Assembly (NCBI RefSeq): GCF_019112545.1
Contig: NW_025064914.1
Location: forward strand, 167,701 to 194,091
Direction of reading: 5' to 3'
DNA from: Guyanagaster necrorhizus
Taxonomy: Eukaryota; Basidiomycota; Agaricomycetes; Agaricales; Physalacriaceae
Length of the DNA: 26,391 nucleotides
The position numbers and the translations under genes are program-made. The notes under the pieces are model-generated. The model saw only the letters and a program-made list of their open reading frames with translations, was not told the DNA's origin and ran no database searches. Below, one piece after another: positions 1 through 10,389 of this stretch (position 1 is its first letter; every line of letters starts with the position of its first letter).

Positions 1-590
1 CTTGGCATTGCTTACTGGATAAAGTTAGAAGAAAAAGAGAAAGCCTTAAGAAAACTGGTTTGCATATATGCAGTAATATGTAGTCGAGCTGCCCGAGCAG
101 TGGGAATACTGCTTTTCACCAGCATTTCGACAATTGAGACAGCTGCTGCAAGCATGGTGCAATGGTCCGTTGTATGGAATAAGACGGTTGACTTGTTTAC
201 GCGACAAGACAGGACTCCCAGTACTATTTGTGACTATAGATCCGCGACATAGGTTTGTACTGGCAATCTGTGCGAGTTAACGTAGTTAGGCAAACATGCC
301 CGCCACAACGATAGAGGTCGAATATACAGCCGGTCATCGACGTCCCAGTTATTGGCTGACCATCTTTCCAGAGGATCAGATTGCTGCCTTATTCGTGAGG
401 GTCTAAGCTTCGAAAGTTGTAACGGCATTCATTCAAACTGTTAGTTTGAGAGCAAGTTTGACTTTCCTGTTTCGAAATGTAACTAAGGGCTAATGTGATG
501 ACAATAATGGAAAAACAAGGAGTAACGAGTAGATATTGAATATGAACCATCATTGGTATCATCAGATCGCTTCCAGAACTTGTATTTCCT
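1..590. other. No recognisable gene; 3' flank of the F-box gene
   Basis: I see no open frame here with family resemblance, no LTR-like ends and no structured RNA. The stretch lies directly downstream of the minus-strand F-box gene, whose 3' UTR should begin at 590 and run leftward. Short frames are present but none has recognisable composition. Confidence 0.4.
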
Positions 591-2177
591 CTACGATTCC
601 TTGTCCCCATGATAGTCCAAATCCTGCATCTCAAACGTATAAATATTGTTTTTTCGATCGTGGATTTTCACAGCATATGTGGCGAAGTTTGATGATACAT
701 GCAACCTAGGCCTTTCAGGTGGTAACGGCGCGAAATGCAAGGCTAAAATGCGCCTATGGATTTGACTTGCGGTCGTTCTCACTGGGTCATCTGCGTCATA
801 GCCATAGGAACGAGAAACCGCATTTATTTGAAGATCCCAGAGATTCGGCCAGGATGACATGAAAGCTTGTAATATTCTATCCTACGAACACAATTAGCCG
901 TCGGACAGATCATGTCTGGGACGAAGTGAGCGACTCACAATGGCATTGTTTTCTTCTACTCGAACTCTCGTTTCGTCAGCGCAGACATGTAATGATTTCA
1001 GACCGCGGCAAAGAGCCAAGGCATCTAGCATAGGATGGTCCAAGCACCATGCTCCGCTATAGCGGGGCTCAATGTGAACTGTCGTCAACGACGAAGAATT
1101 CGAAGAGATAACGATCGGAAGAAGGGATGCGATATGGAGGTTGTCCGTTGTTGGGCCTACCAATATGTTAAGTGAGAGTTCACGAAGCCCTGTATAGGAC
1201 GAGAGATACGACAGTAACGCCAAAGTGGGCATGTGATATGAGAGAGACACCAAGCATATTCCATACTCCTGCAATCCGTCCCACAATACATCGGGTACGT
1301 TAATAAGCGTAGTCAAGCTCTCCAGGTGACGCAAATGAGGTATGAATTTTGGGATTTCGTATGGGTATAACTCGCAGAGCATTTGACCGCCTATCTTCAG
1401 TGTCTTCACCGTACTGTACGTTCCCGTAGGCAAAGAGCTAAACAACCATGAAATTGATCCACTTTGATCGTTGTCGATGCTCTGGCTCCAGACGTAAGCA
1501 TCTATACTTTCTATGTCTGGATTGCAGCCCAGGAAAGTAATGAGTTCGTTGCTTCTTTGGCCCCGATAGCTGATATGTCGAATGTGACGAAATGGAGACA
1601 AGGGTATGTCCCAGTGGCCGTAACGGTTTATCATCAGCCTGGACAAGAGGGGTAGATTTCCGAACCGTTCAAACATCAGCTTAGCATATTTCGGTCCCGA
1701 ATTCTTGCTACTGTTCCAACTGAGATGGGTGATCAATATCAGTCAAGTTCGTCAAAATCTTACAAAACTCACAATAACGATTTCAACGAAACCATAAATG
1801 GAATAGCTTGAAGGAAGAGGGCATCCAAAGAATGCAGTGTGCTCTCTCTCAGTGCGAACCAAGAGAGACAAAGCCGGAGCTTTGTGGGCAGATAGAGGGA
1901 AAGACGAATGATGTGTTGCGCCAATTTCGGACCCGAAATGAGTGATTTAAGAAAGATGGAAGCTGAGCTAGAGTGTCGCCTCCAAGATAGATCGACGCAG
2001 ACTGATTCAAAGACGAGAGGTGTGGCGACATCGCGGAGTAGCTGGCATGTCCTTCGAAGGTGCCGACGAGTTCGACTATCTGCCTGCATGCTGGTTAGTT
2101 TCTTTCCGGCAGTATAAGGTGGTTGTTACTTCAAGGGCAACCCTGTTCAGGATTTCGTTTGGCACTGAGAGCAGCAT
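591..2177 (-). CDS. F-box protein with LRR-like repeats, four exons
   Basis: Four minus-strand exons join in frame: 2130-2177, 1773-2083, 939-1719 and 591-881, giving about 476 aa and ending in TAG. The introns are 2084-2129 (46 nt), 1720-1772 (53 nt) and 882-938 (57 nt). Two have GTGAGT donors, the first has GTAACA; branch-like ACTAAC, CTGAT and CTAAT precede CAG or TAG acceptors, and phases 0, 2 and 0 all match. The N terminus (MLLSVPNEILNRVALE, then LRRTCQLLRDVATPLVFESV) is an F-box, the Skp1-binding module of SCF ubiquitin ligases. The rest has irregular leucine-rich segments (LPLLSRLMI, LRELSLNIL, LESLTTL) and a WPNL motif in the last exon, as in the large agaricomycete F-box/LRR-like families. 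ATG at 2177 is the first in-frame start before the F-box. There are no stops or frameshifts. The substrate is unknown, and the adaptor role is inferred from the fold. Confidence 0.85.
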
Positions 2178-2799
2178 CGCAGACGAGCGACAATGATCAC
2201 AAGGAAAGGTTGCCACACAAAGAGAGGCGCCCCGGGACAAAACACCCAAGTTCTAGCTGGCCGTTTGATCCGACAGTCCGGCAACAAGCGGTATCAGATG
2301 CCGACCTCTCACGATTGGCAGACGACCATAGCTGGTAGTAGTTATTGATCTGCGCCGACAATTTTGCACTTTTGAAGACACTTTATTTGCATAACACGAA
2401 TAACAAGTATGATAAATAAGGCTAAGCGTTGACATAGTAATGTGGAGGTAACAGGAGGGAAATTTGAGAATTTGGGAAATCAGGTGACATGACCGGATAA
2501 TAAAACATGCACGGGTCATATGATCAGTATCAAAGAAGAAATAAGGAAAGATAATGAAAAACGTCATTTGCTGGAGCGAGATATAGGTACCGCTGATTCT
2601 TCTCTGAGATGTCCCTTCCTCCAAAGTCAGAACCTCTGTCCATTGGCTTATACCAAAAACAGCGCGGTATGGAGATGGACCTCGCTGAGTTAATTAATAC
2701 GTGTTATGAATTAGCGGAGGCAGCCAATACTTCCTGGGACCCACGATAAACAACTCTGCTGGGAGTCCGAGCAGAGAAGTTGAAGGACACGAAGTAGGA
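2178..2799. other. Intergenic: F-box promoter side and 3' flank of the zinc-finger relic
   Basis: This 622-bp stretch separates two minus-strand genes. It should contain the F-box promoter (right of 2177) and the 3' end of the zinc-finger gene (left of 2800). I found no clear TATA box upstream of 2177. A 123-codon minus frame at 2253-2624 has a hydrophobic, low-complexity composition and no family resemblance, so it is not called. Confidence 0.4.
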
Positions 2800-3467
2800 T
2801 TATACGAAGGCGTCGGGAGATGGCACGGTACGACTGGGAGCGGATGAGAAGCCCCAAGAGTCCGACAGAGAGCCATCAGCAGCAGCGCTCGTCGAAGGGA
2901 CTGGGGATAGCTTATGCTGGGCAGTAGCGGGAAGCATACGTAGGGGTAACACGGTGCCACTGCCAAGGTGTGCGCTGGCGTTCGACGCACGGATCTGGTG
3001 CATTGCAGTGGCTCGTTTTGTGCCATCTCATATTCGCCGGCTTCGCCGTTGTGAAAGCGTCGTGAAAGTACAGTTAACGTCGCTGCAGACTATCTTCCTG
3101 CTGAGAAAATAGCGATAAGGATGCTGAGTGACTAGTAGAGATTAAACAAAGGACTTACTGACTTCAGTTAATATGGTGTCGCAACTCGGATCTCTGTAGC
3201 ATCATTCGCGGACACTTGGGGCATTTGTACATTCTTGGCAGAGAAATTAATTTTCCATGTCAGTGAAGGTAGAAATAAGACATACACTTTTTCCTGTTCT
3301 TCCTTCGTCCAATGGAGCGGCTTATGGCTTTTCAAGTCGCCCGTCTTGGTAAATACTCTGGTGCATTTGTCCCAGGTATACGTGCGGCTGGAGGAAGCGA
3401 CGGTCCGTGAAAAGAGATGTAACTCGTCAAATAAAGCCCTCAGAGAATGACGCCCACTCACGACCAT
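2800..3467 (-). pseudogene. C2H2 zinc-finger protein gene, probably broken
   Basis: Minus strand. The first exon holds a finger-like block (WDKCTRVFTKTGDLKSHKPLH), but the first zinc-binding Cys is Trp. A 52-nt intron (3234-3285, GTATGT donor, CTGAC branch, AG acceptor) joins in frame to a second finger (YKCPKCPRMMLQRSELRHHI). A second possible intron (GTAAGT at 3158, CAG at 3101) joins in frame to a third Cys pair (VCSDVNCTF) and a Ser/Pro/Ala-rich tail ending in TAA at 2800. Two in-frame TGA codons, after HHIN and after SRRI, interrupt this reading. CGA-to-TGA change would explain both, but either could lie in an intron placed differently. Family knowledge: such fungal proteins bind DNA as regulators. 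The missing Cys and the two stops suggest decay. A shorter two-finger product ending at the first TGA cannot be excluded. Confidence 0.5.
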
Positions 3468-3552
3468 GTATGAGTGACAGAAGGTGTAAATGAAGTGGAA
3501 GGTTGAGACTAGGTAGACAAAATGAAGAATGACCTTGCTCTCCCAAAGAGAT

Positions 3553-3561
3553 GCTTAAATA
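3553..3561 (-). promoter_or_regulatory. TATA-like box before the zinc-finger gene
   Basis: On the minus strand TATTTAAGC lies about 88 bp upstream of the ATG at 3467, followed by a C/T-rich leader. The spacing suits a fungal TATA box with a short 5' UTR. This is inferred from position and sequence only. Confidence 0.35.
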
Positions 3562-4665
3562 TTCGATGGCATCTCAATTTGGAACGAGTCAGATTTGGGA
3601 CTATTGTCAGGCTTGGACCTTGTTGAATGTCGAGGATTCAGTCCTACGCCCTTTCGTCGGGATATCGGTCCATTCCCTCTAATTTCATTTACGCAACAAT
3701 TGTGCGATTATTTCATATTCCCGTCCGGTTTCTTTTCGTTCGCACCTCAGTCTTTTACCACTACAACGAGTGAAGGCTGAGGTGTATATCTTACTTATAC
3801 TGCTACATATTGATTATTTACCTTACTGTTAGATTTGTTGTATTCTAACATTGAAGCACGGAGAAAGGGCATTCTTGTCCAAGTCAAAGGATCGACTATT
3901 TCCAAGACAATGAAAACCCTGGCCGTTTATTTGCGAAGAAAATGACTATGGATGCGATGATGGAAAGAATACAGAGACATTTTAGTTCGTAAAAGGGAAA
4001 AGGGTCATTATGAAGTGGAGGATGAGAAGGAGCCCTCCGTTTGGGTCTTTCTTTTCTTGGCAGGGATGTGCTTCCAACGATAGGTGGAGCGAGCAGGGTG
4101 GTCACTGCCTCAGAACTAGGGCCTCTCATAAAAGACAACCAGATCAATGAGACAAAAGAAGATGAGATACTGCAAATTAATCATTGGGACCTGCAATATA
4201 ACATTTAAGTCAACTGCAGCGCATGGTGAGAGTCTGTTCACTAGGGATAATTGGTCCAAAGAGTGTTTGACATCCCATGTTATACAGATGCTATAGCCGG
4301 ATCGATACCTCTGGCATCCGAGCCCCCAGGGTCACATATATGCCACAATAAAAGGTCAAAGAAAATCAGGAACATAAGTTCCCTGTACCCAATGAATAGT
4401 AAAAGTTTATACCATGCCAAGACTCACCTGGACTTGTAGTTGGCATCCTTTCATGGAAAAGTAGGCTGTGTCACTGCAAGTACTAGTGTTATCCCTACAT
4501 GAATCCACCAGTCTTTCCATCACTGAAGAGGTTTGAGAACAAGCCAGAATTGTCGAAATGTGGGTGACCTGTGTGTGCCAAGCTATAAGATGTCAGATGG
4601 ATAAGTAATAAGTTGAAATGTAGTCACAATGTTTTTAATGTTGAAATATGTGTCATGTTTATGAT
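3562..4665. other. Intergenic stretch with no recognisable gene
   Basis: About 1.1 kb between the zinc-finger relic and the kinase relic. The short frames at 3595-3780 (plus), 3896-4147 (minus) and 4251-4439 (plus) show no recognisable motif, splice structure or homology between them. CpG falls sharply from about 4,400 rightward, which marks the start of the eroded zone. No LTR ends or inverted repeats were found. Confidence 0.35.
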
Positions 4666-4669
4666 AAAC

Positions 4670-5521
4670 CTATATAGCATCCTGGTATAGTTTCCTCCAT
4701 CCACTCCCATATCTTCTCAACTTCATATAAGTCATTGCCAAATTCTGCTGTTTCTGTATCATTACTAAACAGATATGTCCCCCTTTTTCCATCAATCAAT
4801 TTCCTCATTCAATGCATGAATCAAAGTCGATAATGACCAGTGTACTATCGGCATTGAGTAGAATGTTGCTGGGATTGATATCATTCTGGATGATAATCAG
4901 AGATATGCCTATTACCACACTCATAAATAAACTCCCATGTACTAAGCAAAGACCATGAATGTGCTCGATATCTTTCTTGATCTGATCGATTGAGAATTTG
5001 ATATCTGATCTTGGAATTACACCCTCTCAACTGCATCATCTGATGCTTGCCCATACTACTTGAAACAGAGCCTGACCATTAAACCATCCTTATTAACATA
5101 GTCCTAATGCTGCACCATATTCTGATGAGGGTGATACTGCACCATATTTTGATGAAGGTGCTTCATCAATGTCTTGCAGATGTGAGCCTCCTGGATCATA
5201 TATGGCCAAATGACAGACTTGTTGAGATCCTCTGGATTAAAGTGGAACATCACACCAACCTTGATATAGCTGTCATAGGGCAAAGATTCAGAGGCATGTA
5301 CTAATTCCAGTGGCAGAGCAGTTTGATATAGGGAACATGGTACAATGAGCCTCCTCATCTTCACCATGAGGATGTCGAGAGGGAAATTGAAGGTAAAAGA
5401 AGTTGTCCCCATCCAATGAAAGCAGTTCTTGTAGATGGAACAGTGAGTCAGCTGTAACATCCATGATTGCGACATTGTGAACAAGGCACTGTTGGCAGTC
5501 AGTGGGTTCAAGAGTGGTCAT
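4670..5521 (-). pseudogene. Fungal protein-kinase-like gene, frameshifted relic
   Basis: Read on the minus strand from an ATG at 5521. An N-terminal part (SLFHLQELLSLDGDNFFYLQ) precedes a stretch typical of fungal kinase-like proteins (LPYDSYIKVGVMFHFNPEDL, VIWPYMIQEAHIC), then IKKDIEHIHGLCLVH, then the catalytic-loop equivalent NDINPSNILLN and the metal-binding-loop equivalent IIDFDSC. A C-terminal block in another frame (GKRGTYLF, FGNDLYEVEKIWEWM) fits the activation-segment side of the fold. LVH and NDINPSN are split by a 51-nt intron (4886-4936) with a CTGAT branch and CAG acceptor, but its first bases are GGGAGT instead of GTGAGT. There are at least two frameshifts (near 5330 and 4815), stops near 5040-5060, and a 9-residue internal duplication. 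The usual kinase HRD and DFG read as HND and DFD. The gene is clearly inactive. Confidence 0.7.
5110..5163 (-). repeat. 27-bp tandem duplication inside the kinase relic
   Basis: Two adjacent 27-bp units (5110-5136 and 5137-5163) differ at only a few positions. On the minus strand they encode two copies of HQNMVQ in a row where the kinase family has one. The duplication is in phase (9 codons). Confidence 0.8.
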
Positions 5522-5765
5522 CAGGTTTCCTGGATGAAGAAGATTAAAGTGCAGAATCAATAAACAACTTGCTGAAAGAAAACAAGTCAAGCAATATGAG
5601 GGCATATCAATCGACAATTGTGATTTGGACATGGATTTCATCAGAGCTTGAGAGGCCTGGAAGCATGAGCATCTCAGACAAAAGAAACATGCCTTGTCCT
5701 GAGAACTGAGGGCATGCTTTTTCATCCAACCAAGAATATGTTTGATACCAGCTACAAGTTTCAGG

Positions 5766-6237
5766 TGTTATGATTTTTCCTTATTTTTTCCCTTTTTTTC
5801 TCAGTATTAACCCCTATTTATGCTTAGTCAGGGCACTAGACCAGTGCTTAAGACCATGGGACTGGCTTAGTCATCACAACAAAGTCCAGTCAATTATTGT
5901 CTTTTGACATGGCAACAACACTCAACAATGTACAATTACTCTTTTATGGATGGTAGTGACACCCAAGGACAAAGGACATGACAACCAAGGACAGACACAA
6001 TAGGTAGAAGTATTTATATCAATGACACCCTGTAGTATATAAGAAAGCTTGCTCTTGCTGGTAATCTCCAGCTTCAAGCTAAAGTTTATTCATACTCATT
6101 CTACTCTTGAGCTATCTTCTTGCATCTTGAAGCACCTTAATCACAGAAGTACATCAGTGGACTCTAGTGGAAGGCTTGAATGCAAAGTCACACTAGTTTA
6201 TCATGTGTTCCAGATCACATGCAGCTTGAGCCTAACA
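5766..6237 (+). repeat. 5' LTR of element A
   Basis: A 472-bp LTR that starts TGTTATG and ends CCTAACA (5-bp terminal inverted repeat TGTTA/TAACA). It shares the TATTTATGCTTAGTCA and GGCTTAGTCATCACAAC blocks with the LTRs of B. The layout is U3, TATA at 6036, then a region complementary to the primer-binding site. I see no CpG in it. Confidence 0.85.
6036..6043 (+). promoter_or_regulatory. TATA box of LTR A
   Basis: TATATAAG lies 34 bp before the self-primer at 6070. The same arrangement occurs in LTR B (TATTTAAG at 10880) and LTR D (TATATAAAG at 22798), so transcription is expected to start close to the self-primer sequence. Confidence 0.6.
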
Positions 6238-6251
6238 ATTAGCTTGAAGCT
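6070..6251 (+). other. Self-primer (6070-6082) and primer-binding site (6239-6251) of element A
   Basis: AGCTTCAAGCTAA in the LTR is the exact reverse complement of TTAGCTTGAAGCT, which starts 2 bp after the LTR end. No TGG-initiated tRNA primer site is visible. Tf1/sushi-group elements are known to prime reverse transcription by folding the 5' end of their own RNA onto the PBS, and the position just after a TATA box fits that mechanism. Confidence 0.6.
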
Positions 6252-6294
6252 TCATCTTCCCTTTCCTCATGCACTATAGTGTGAAGGAAACTGA

Positions 6295-9200
6295 ATGCCA
6301 TCCATCAACTCATCAGACTTCAACTTTGATCATGAGTTCTTTGAACTTCTTGCCTCCATCATTGGAACATTGTCAGGATTATTGGTGATCATACAGCTGT
6401 GCCATGGATGCCAATCAATCACAGCCTGGGCAGTTAGACACTATCAGGAATTTCAAAACATCTGCCACATCCTATGAAACATAACCCCTGACCTCCCACT
6501 CTGTGACATCCCTGAATCTTGAAGAACATCCCACCAGCCTCCAGAGCACCTCTTACCCAAAGCCAGGCCTAGCAGCCTGCATCAAGAGGATGTTCAAGAA
6601 GAAGAAAGACACAGATACCCTCCCTGATGACCAGACAGCTGAGGCTGCAACCCTCATCTCACAGGGTTCCAAAATCCATGGATCCCACCCCCTATCTCTA
6701 ACCATGAGGACAGAGACCTCCCTGCAGACTTCTTTAATGACTTGCCATCCTCTGACTGATCCACTGCCACCAGGATCCCTGGGGTTGGAAACCATGCTCA
6801 GGACTCCCTTGATGCCACTAGAGTGGCTCCAGAATCCTGAGGAGTTTTGCCACACTCAGGACATGACTCACTCTACACAACTCTGAGTGGAAGCCCTGCT
6901 CTTTTGGTCTACTCCAACTACAGTAGTCATAGGATGGGGATGCCAGAAGAGCAAGGCAACTGAGAAAAGTAAGAACTGGTAGCATGAGACAGGATCATCC
7001 ATGAACTATTCTCTGACTGGGACTTTCAGGTCCCATTTAATTATGATGCAGCACTCTGACAGCAAGAGCAGCAATGAGAAGAGCATGTCTGGACTGACCC
7101 TGAGCAAGCTCAAGAAGATCTTGTGAAGCATGCCTAGACAGAGGCTCAGCAAGAGTATGAAGAGGCAGAAGAAGATGGGTGATGATGACAGTAGCAGTGG
7201 GAGGCTGAAGCTGCCTGCCTGGGAAGTGGTTTCCCAGGCTGATATGGTCTCTGATCTGAGCTCTCAACTCCTGTCTTCCAAGAGTGCAGCACAACTGAAA
7301 CAGACCCCTGAGCAGGACCTTACAGCCCTGTCACCCCAAGTGAGGCCAAGAGAAGGGACAACAATGGTACACTCTATCTCCCTTGATGCACTATCACCCC
7401 TGAGACTCTTGAGTATCCCCCTTCCCAATGCACCCCCAGCTCTGACACTTTTGGCTCAGATAATGAGTCCATTCTCTGCCTCTATAGGCTATGAGTACCT
7501 CTCAATGCCCATGTCTCTGACCATGCTCTCTGGCAATTCCTCAGAAGTTGAATTGCTGAACAGTTTCTCAACCTGGAGTTCTATAGAAACTTCTGAGTCT
7601 ATAGTGAGGACCTGGCAGCAGTATGAGCATATAGTGGAACTTGATATGACACTGAGGTTGGAGCTGGTCCCCAAGCAGGTCTATCCACTATCCCCATTCC
7701 CCTCAGTTCTGAGGCCAGGCCCAGCATCCAGCCCCACCAGCTCCCTGGCAATGATCAAACCTTCTGTGGGAAGCATCTTTGACCAGCCCATCAGTTCCCT
7801 CCTCAAGGAGGAAACCAAAGATGATGAGGTTGAGGATGATGAGAAAACAGAGAGCAGCAAAGGCTCTTATAGGCTTGAGGACTTCATGACATATGCCAAA
7901 GAGGATGTCAATGAAGAAGCACTAAGGGAGGAAATCCAGAGACACCAGACTGAAGAGTACCAGGACTTATATGAGCAAAGGGTAACTTTTCTATGATGCA
8001 ATGCCAAATGGCTGATGACACAGATGAGACAATTATATATTCATGCAGATCCAGATGAGTGGCAGAATATTCTATAATATTCTGCTATGAAATATACTAT
8101 TGACACTTACAACACCAGACACCTGGAAGACCAGCTCCATGAGCTGCCACCATACAAATCAAGGTTTGACATCTGACCAATGCTATGGTCACCATCCATC
8201 ACTCTAAAATGAGCTATGTATATGGCTCTCTTGGTACAAAGCCAGTATTTATACTCCATGCTGTCTGTCTGATCCTCAGCAAGCTGGCTCTCTTGCTCCA
8301 GGCCCCAACTGATAATCCAGCCAATCAGGGTCCAAAATCTATGGACTGGAAGGGGAAGCTGACTTCTTAGCATGCAGCCACCACCAGATAAGGCTACAGG
8401 GAGTAGGACTGATAAGAAACTGGTCTGAGATGATCTAGAAGCAGTCTAGCTAGAATTCATGATCTGAGATGGAGTAATCATATGAAAAGAAGCTGTATCA
8501 CAGGGAAGCCCTGTCACTGATGATGGCTCCCTACATTCATTCTCCAGGCTGCCAGCCAACTGGCACTGCCTCCTCCTTCAATGAGTGGCCCAATCCAATG
8601 GGATCCCTCCCTGAAAACACCACTGTTCTTCAATGCCAACCCAACTTACTTCAGAAGCCCTGACCCTTCAAAGGAGCCTCTGATGACATCGACTGCTTCC
8701 TCATGGACTGCAAACAGTAATTCAAAGTGTACACTATCTATCTTGGAACTGACATAAACCATATCATCTTTGCTATCTCATATCTAGAGGACAAGGCAAA
8801 AATGTGGTGGATCCTGATTTCCCCCAACTTCTGCTCCACTACAAGAGAACACTATCAATATCCCTCATGGATAGTGTTTAAACAAATACTAAACAATAAC
8901 TTCATTGACTCCATGGTTCAAGAAGTGCATAAGCAGAAGATCAAAGAATGGAAGATAGGAGATAAAGTGACAACTAACTATTTCAATGAGCTGAAGCAGC
9001 TCACCAAGCTTGCCAGAATTTGGGATGACATAGCTGATGATGGGAGGATGGTCAAGGCCCTCAAGAGAGGATCCCTGCTCTTCTATATCATGATGATCTC
9101 AGCCATCAGAAAATTCATTCCAAAAGGCTATGATGAGTGGAAGGAATAGATCATTGAGATGTACAGGAAGCAGCAGTGGCAGAAGATGGAACAAACCAAC

Positions 9201-9551
9201 CTACAGGACTACTGAAAGCTGAACCAACCCTTGGCCTCAGGGTCCAAAATCAGTAGTACACCTAATACTACCAAAACAGGATTGTTGATAGCCAGCAACT
9301 CCTGTGGCATGCAGAAGACAGGAACCAGGACTATATACACAGAGGCAGAGAAATCCATAGACATAGATTGATTAAAAAAGGAGAGCAAATGTTTCAACTG
9401 TGGCCAGAAGGGTCACATGTCAAAGGATTGCCCAAAGAAGAAGTGGACCTGTGAAGACATCAGAGCACAAATCACCAAGCTGCAGAAAGAAGCAGAAGAA
9501 CTTGGTACTAAGATGAAAATCAAGGAAGTAAAAGACAGGGTTGACCAGTGA
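6295..9551 (+). pseudogene. gag: gag-like region of element A, decayed
   Basis: The region begins MPSINSSDF with a hydrophobic stretch (LLASIIGTLSGLLVIIQLC) and continues through Pro/Ser-rich and acidic segments (EETKDDEVEDDEK). A Ty3-type capsid block follows at about 8727-9149 (YLEDKAKMWWILISPNF, VFKQILNNNFID, DKVTTNYFNELKQL). The nucleocapsid CCHC knuckle CFNCGQKGHMSKDC is at 9390-9431, and TGA at 9549 ends the frame. Reading frames change along it (the N-terminal part, the acidic part and the capsid lie in three frames) and stops interrupt it, so it cannot make Gag now. At about 3.2 kb it is far longer than usual Ty3/gypsy gag; the part before the capsid is about 2.3 kb. Element B has the same layout. 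Confidence 0.7.
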
Positions 9552-9897
9552 GTGATTCCACTGGATCAGCCAAAGAACTCTATGGTGTGCAACCAACAGC
9601 TGCTGGATGGACTGATAGTACCTTTGTAGCTACCACTATGCCTAAATTATGTGTGCATTCAAATATACCTGAATCAATCCCTATTTTTCACACCAAAGAA
9701 TCACAGAAAGAAAAAACTCAACTGCCCATAGGCTGAACAGGGAGAGAGACTCCCACTAAATGGCTCAAACCATTTGATACTGAATAGACCTGGAGGACCA
9801 TCAGGAAACCCAAGACAGAAGAAGCAGTGAAAGCTGTACTCTAAAACTTGGTACACAAAATCTGAGTTGAGGAAGTCATTGATGAGATGATTGAGGG
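9552..9897 (+). pseudogene. Gag-pol linker of element A, truncated
   Basis: Collinear with B around 14294-14630; both contain the sense of MVCN, GSNH and a downstream basic stretch. No protease motif is reached before element C interrupts at 9898. Several frames are stopped, and no separate gene is visible. Confidence 0.5.
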
Positions 9898-10356
9898 TGT
9901 TAGATCCAAGTTGCATATGACTATAAACACATGATAAACTAACAGAACCTCATACTTCGGGTTAGACTGTTAGAGTTCACTGATGTGAATGGTAGCTGTG
10001 ATGCATCAAGATCTTTAGGATTGGCTTGAGAGGAAGTGGTGTGAAAATAAATTTTAGCTTGAAGCTGAAGATTACCAGTGAGAGTGAGCAGTCTTAAATA
10101 CTGTACAAGGTTTGCTAATAATACTATGACTAATTGTGTGTTTCTGAGTCCATTGTGCCCATTGTCCTAGGGTGTTGCTACTATATATAAAAGGTTGATT
10201 GTGTGTCATCAGGTAACACTGTTGCATTGAAAGACAATGACAGACTTGGCTAGTTGTGATGACTAAGCTTTGTCCCACAGTCTTAAGCACTCATTCTAGC
10301 ACTCTGACTAAGCATAAATAGGAGTTAATCCAAGAGAAAGATGGAAAATTGTAACA
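9898..10356 (-). repeat. 3' LTR of element C
   Basis: A 459-bp LTR on the minus strand with TGTTA...TAACA ends. It contains TTAGCTTGAAGCT at 10054-10066 (plus-strand reading), the self-primer equivalent, and a TATTTAAG box on the minus strand before it. It aligns along its length with LTR E (25857-26280), with TG or CA here where E has CG. Confidence 0.8.
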
Positions 10357-10388
10357 TTACCCCCTCCTTAAGACCATTGTTCTGATGG
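10357..10388 (-). other. Polypurine tract and adjoining hairpin relic of element C
   Basis: On the minus strand CTTAAGGAGGGGGTAA directly abuts the LTR: the plus-strand DNA priming site. Just upstream CCATCA-GAA-CAATGG is a decayed version of the hairpin seen intact in E and B. Confidence 0.65.
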
Positions 10389-10389
10389 C

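Larger units (their letters stand above)
5766..9897 (+). mobile_element. Element A: 5' part of a chromodomain-family Ty3/gypsy retrotransposon
   Basis: Comprises a 5' LTR (5766-6237), a self-complementary primer-binding site, a long gag-like region (6295-9551) and the first about 350 bp of the gag-pol linker, collinear with element B (10610-20473). It stops abruptly at 9897 where the LTR of element C begins in the opposite orientation. The rest of A would lie beyond the right edge, after C. It is CpG-depleted with several frame changes and stops. It sits about 245 bp upstream of the kinase relic's ATG, divergently oriented. The five bases before the LTR are TCAGG; the matching duplicate is not in the window. 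Confidence 0.85.
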
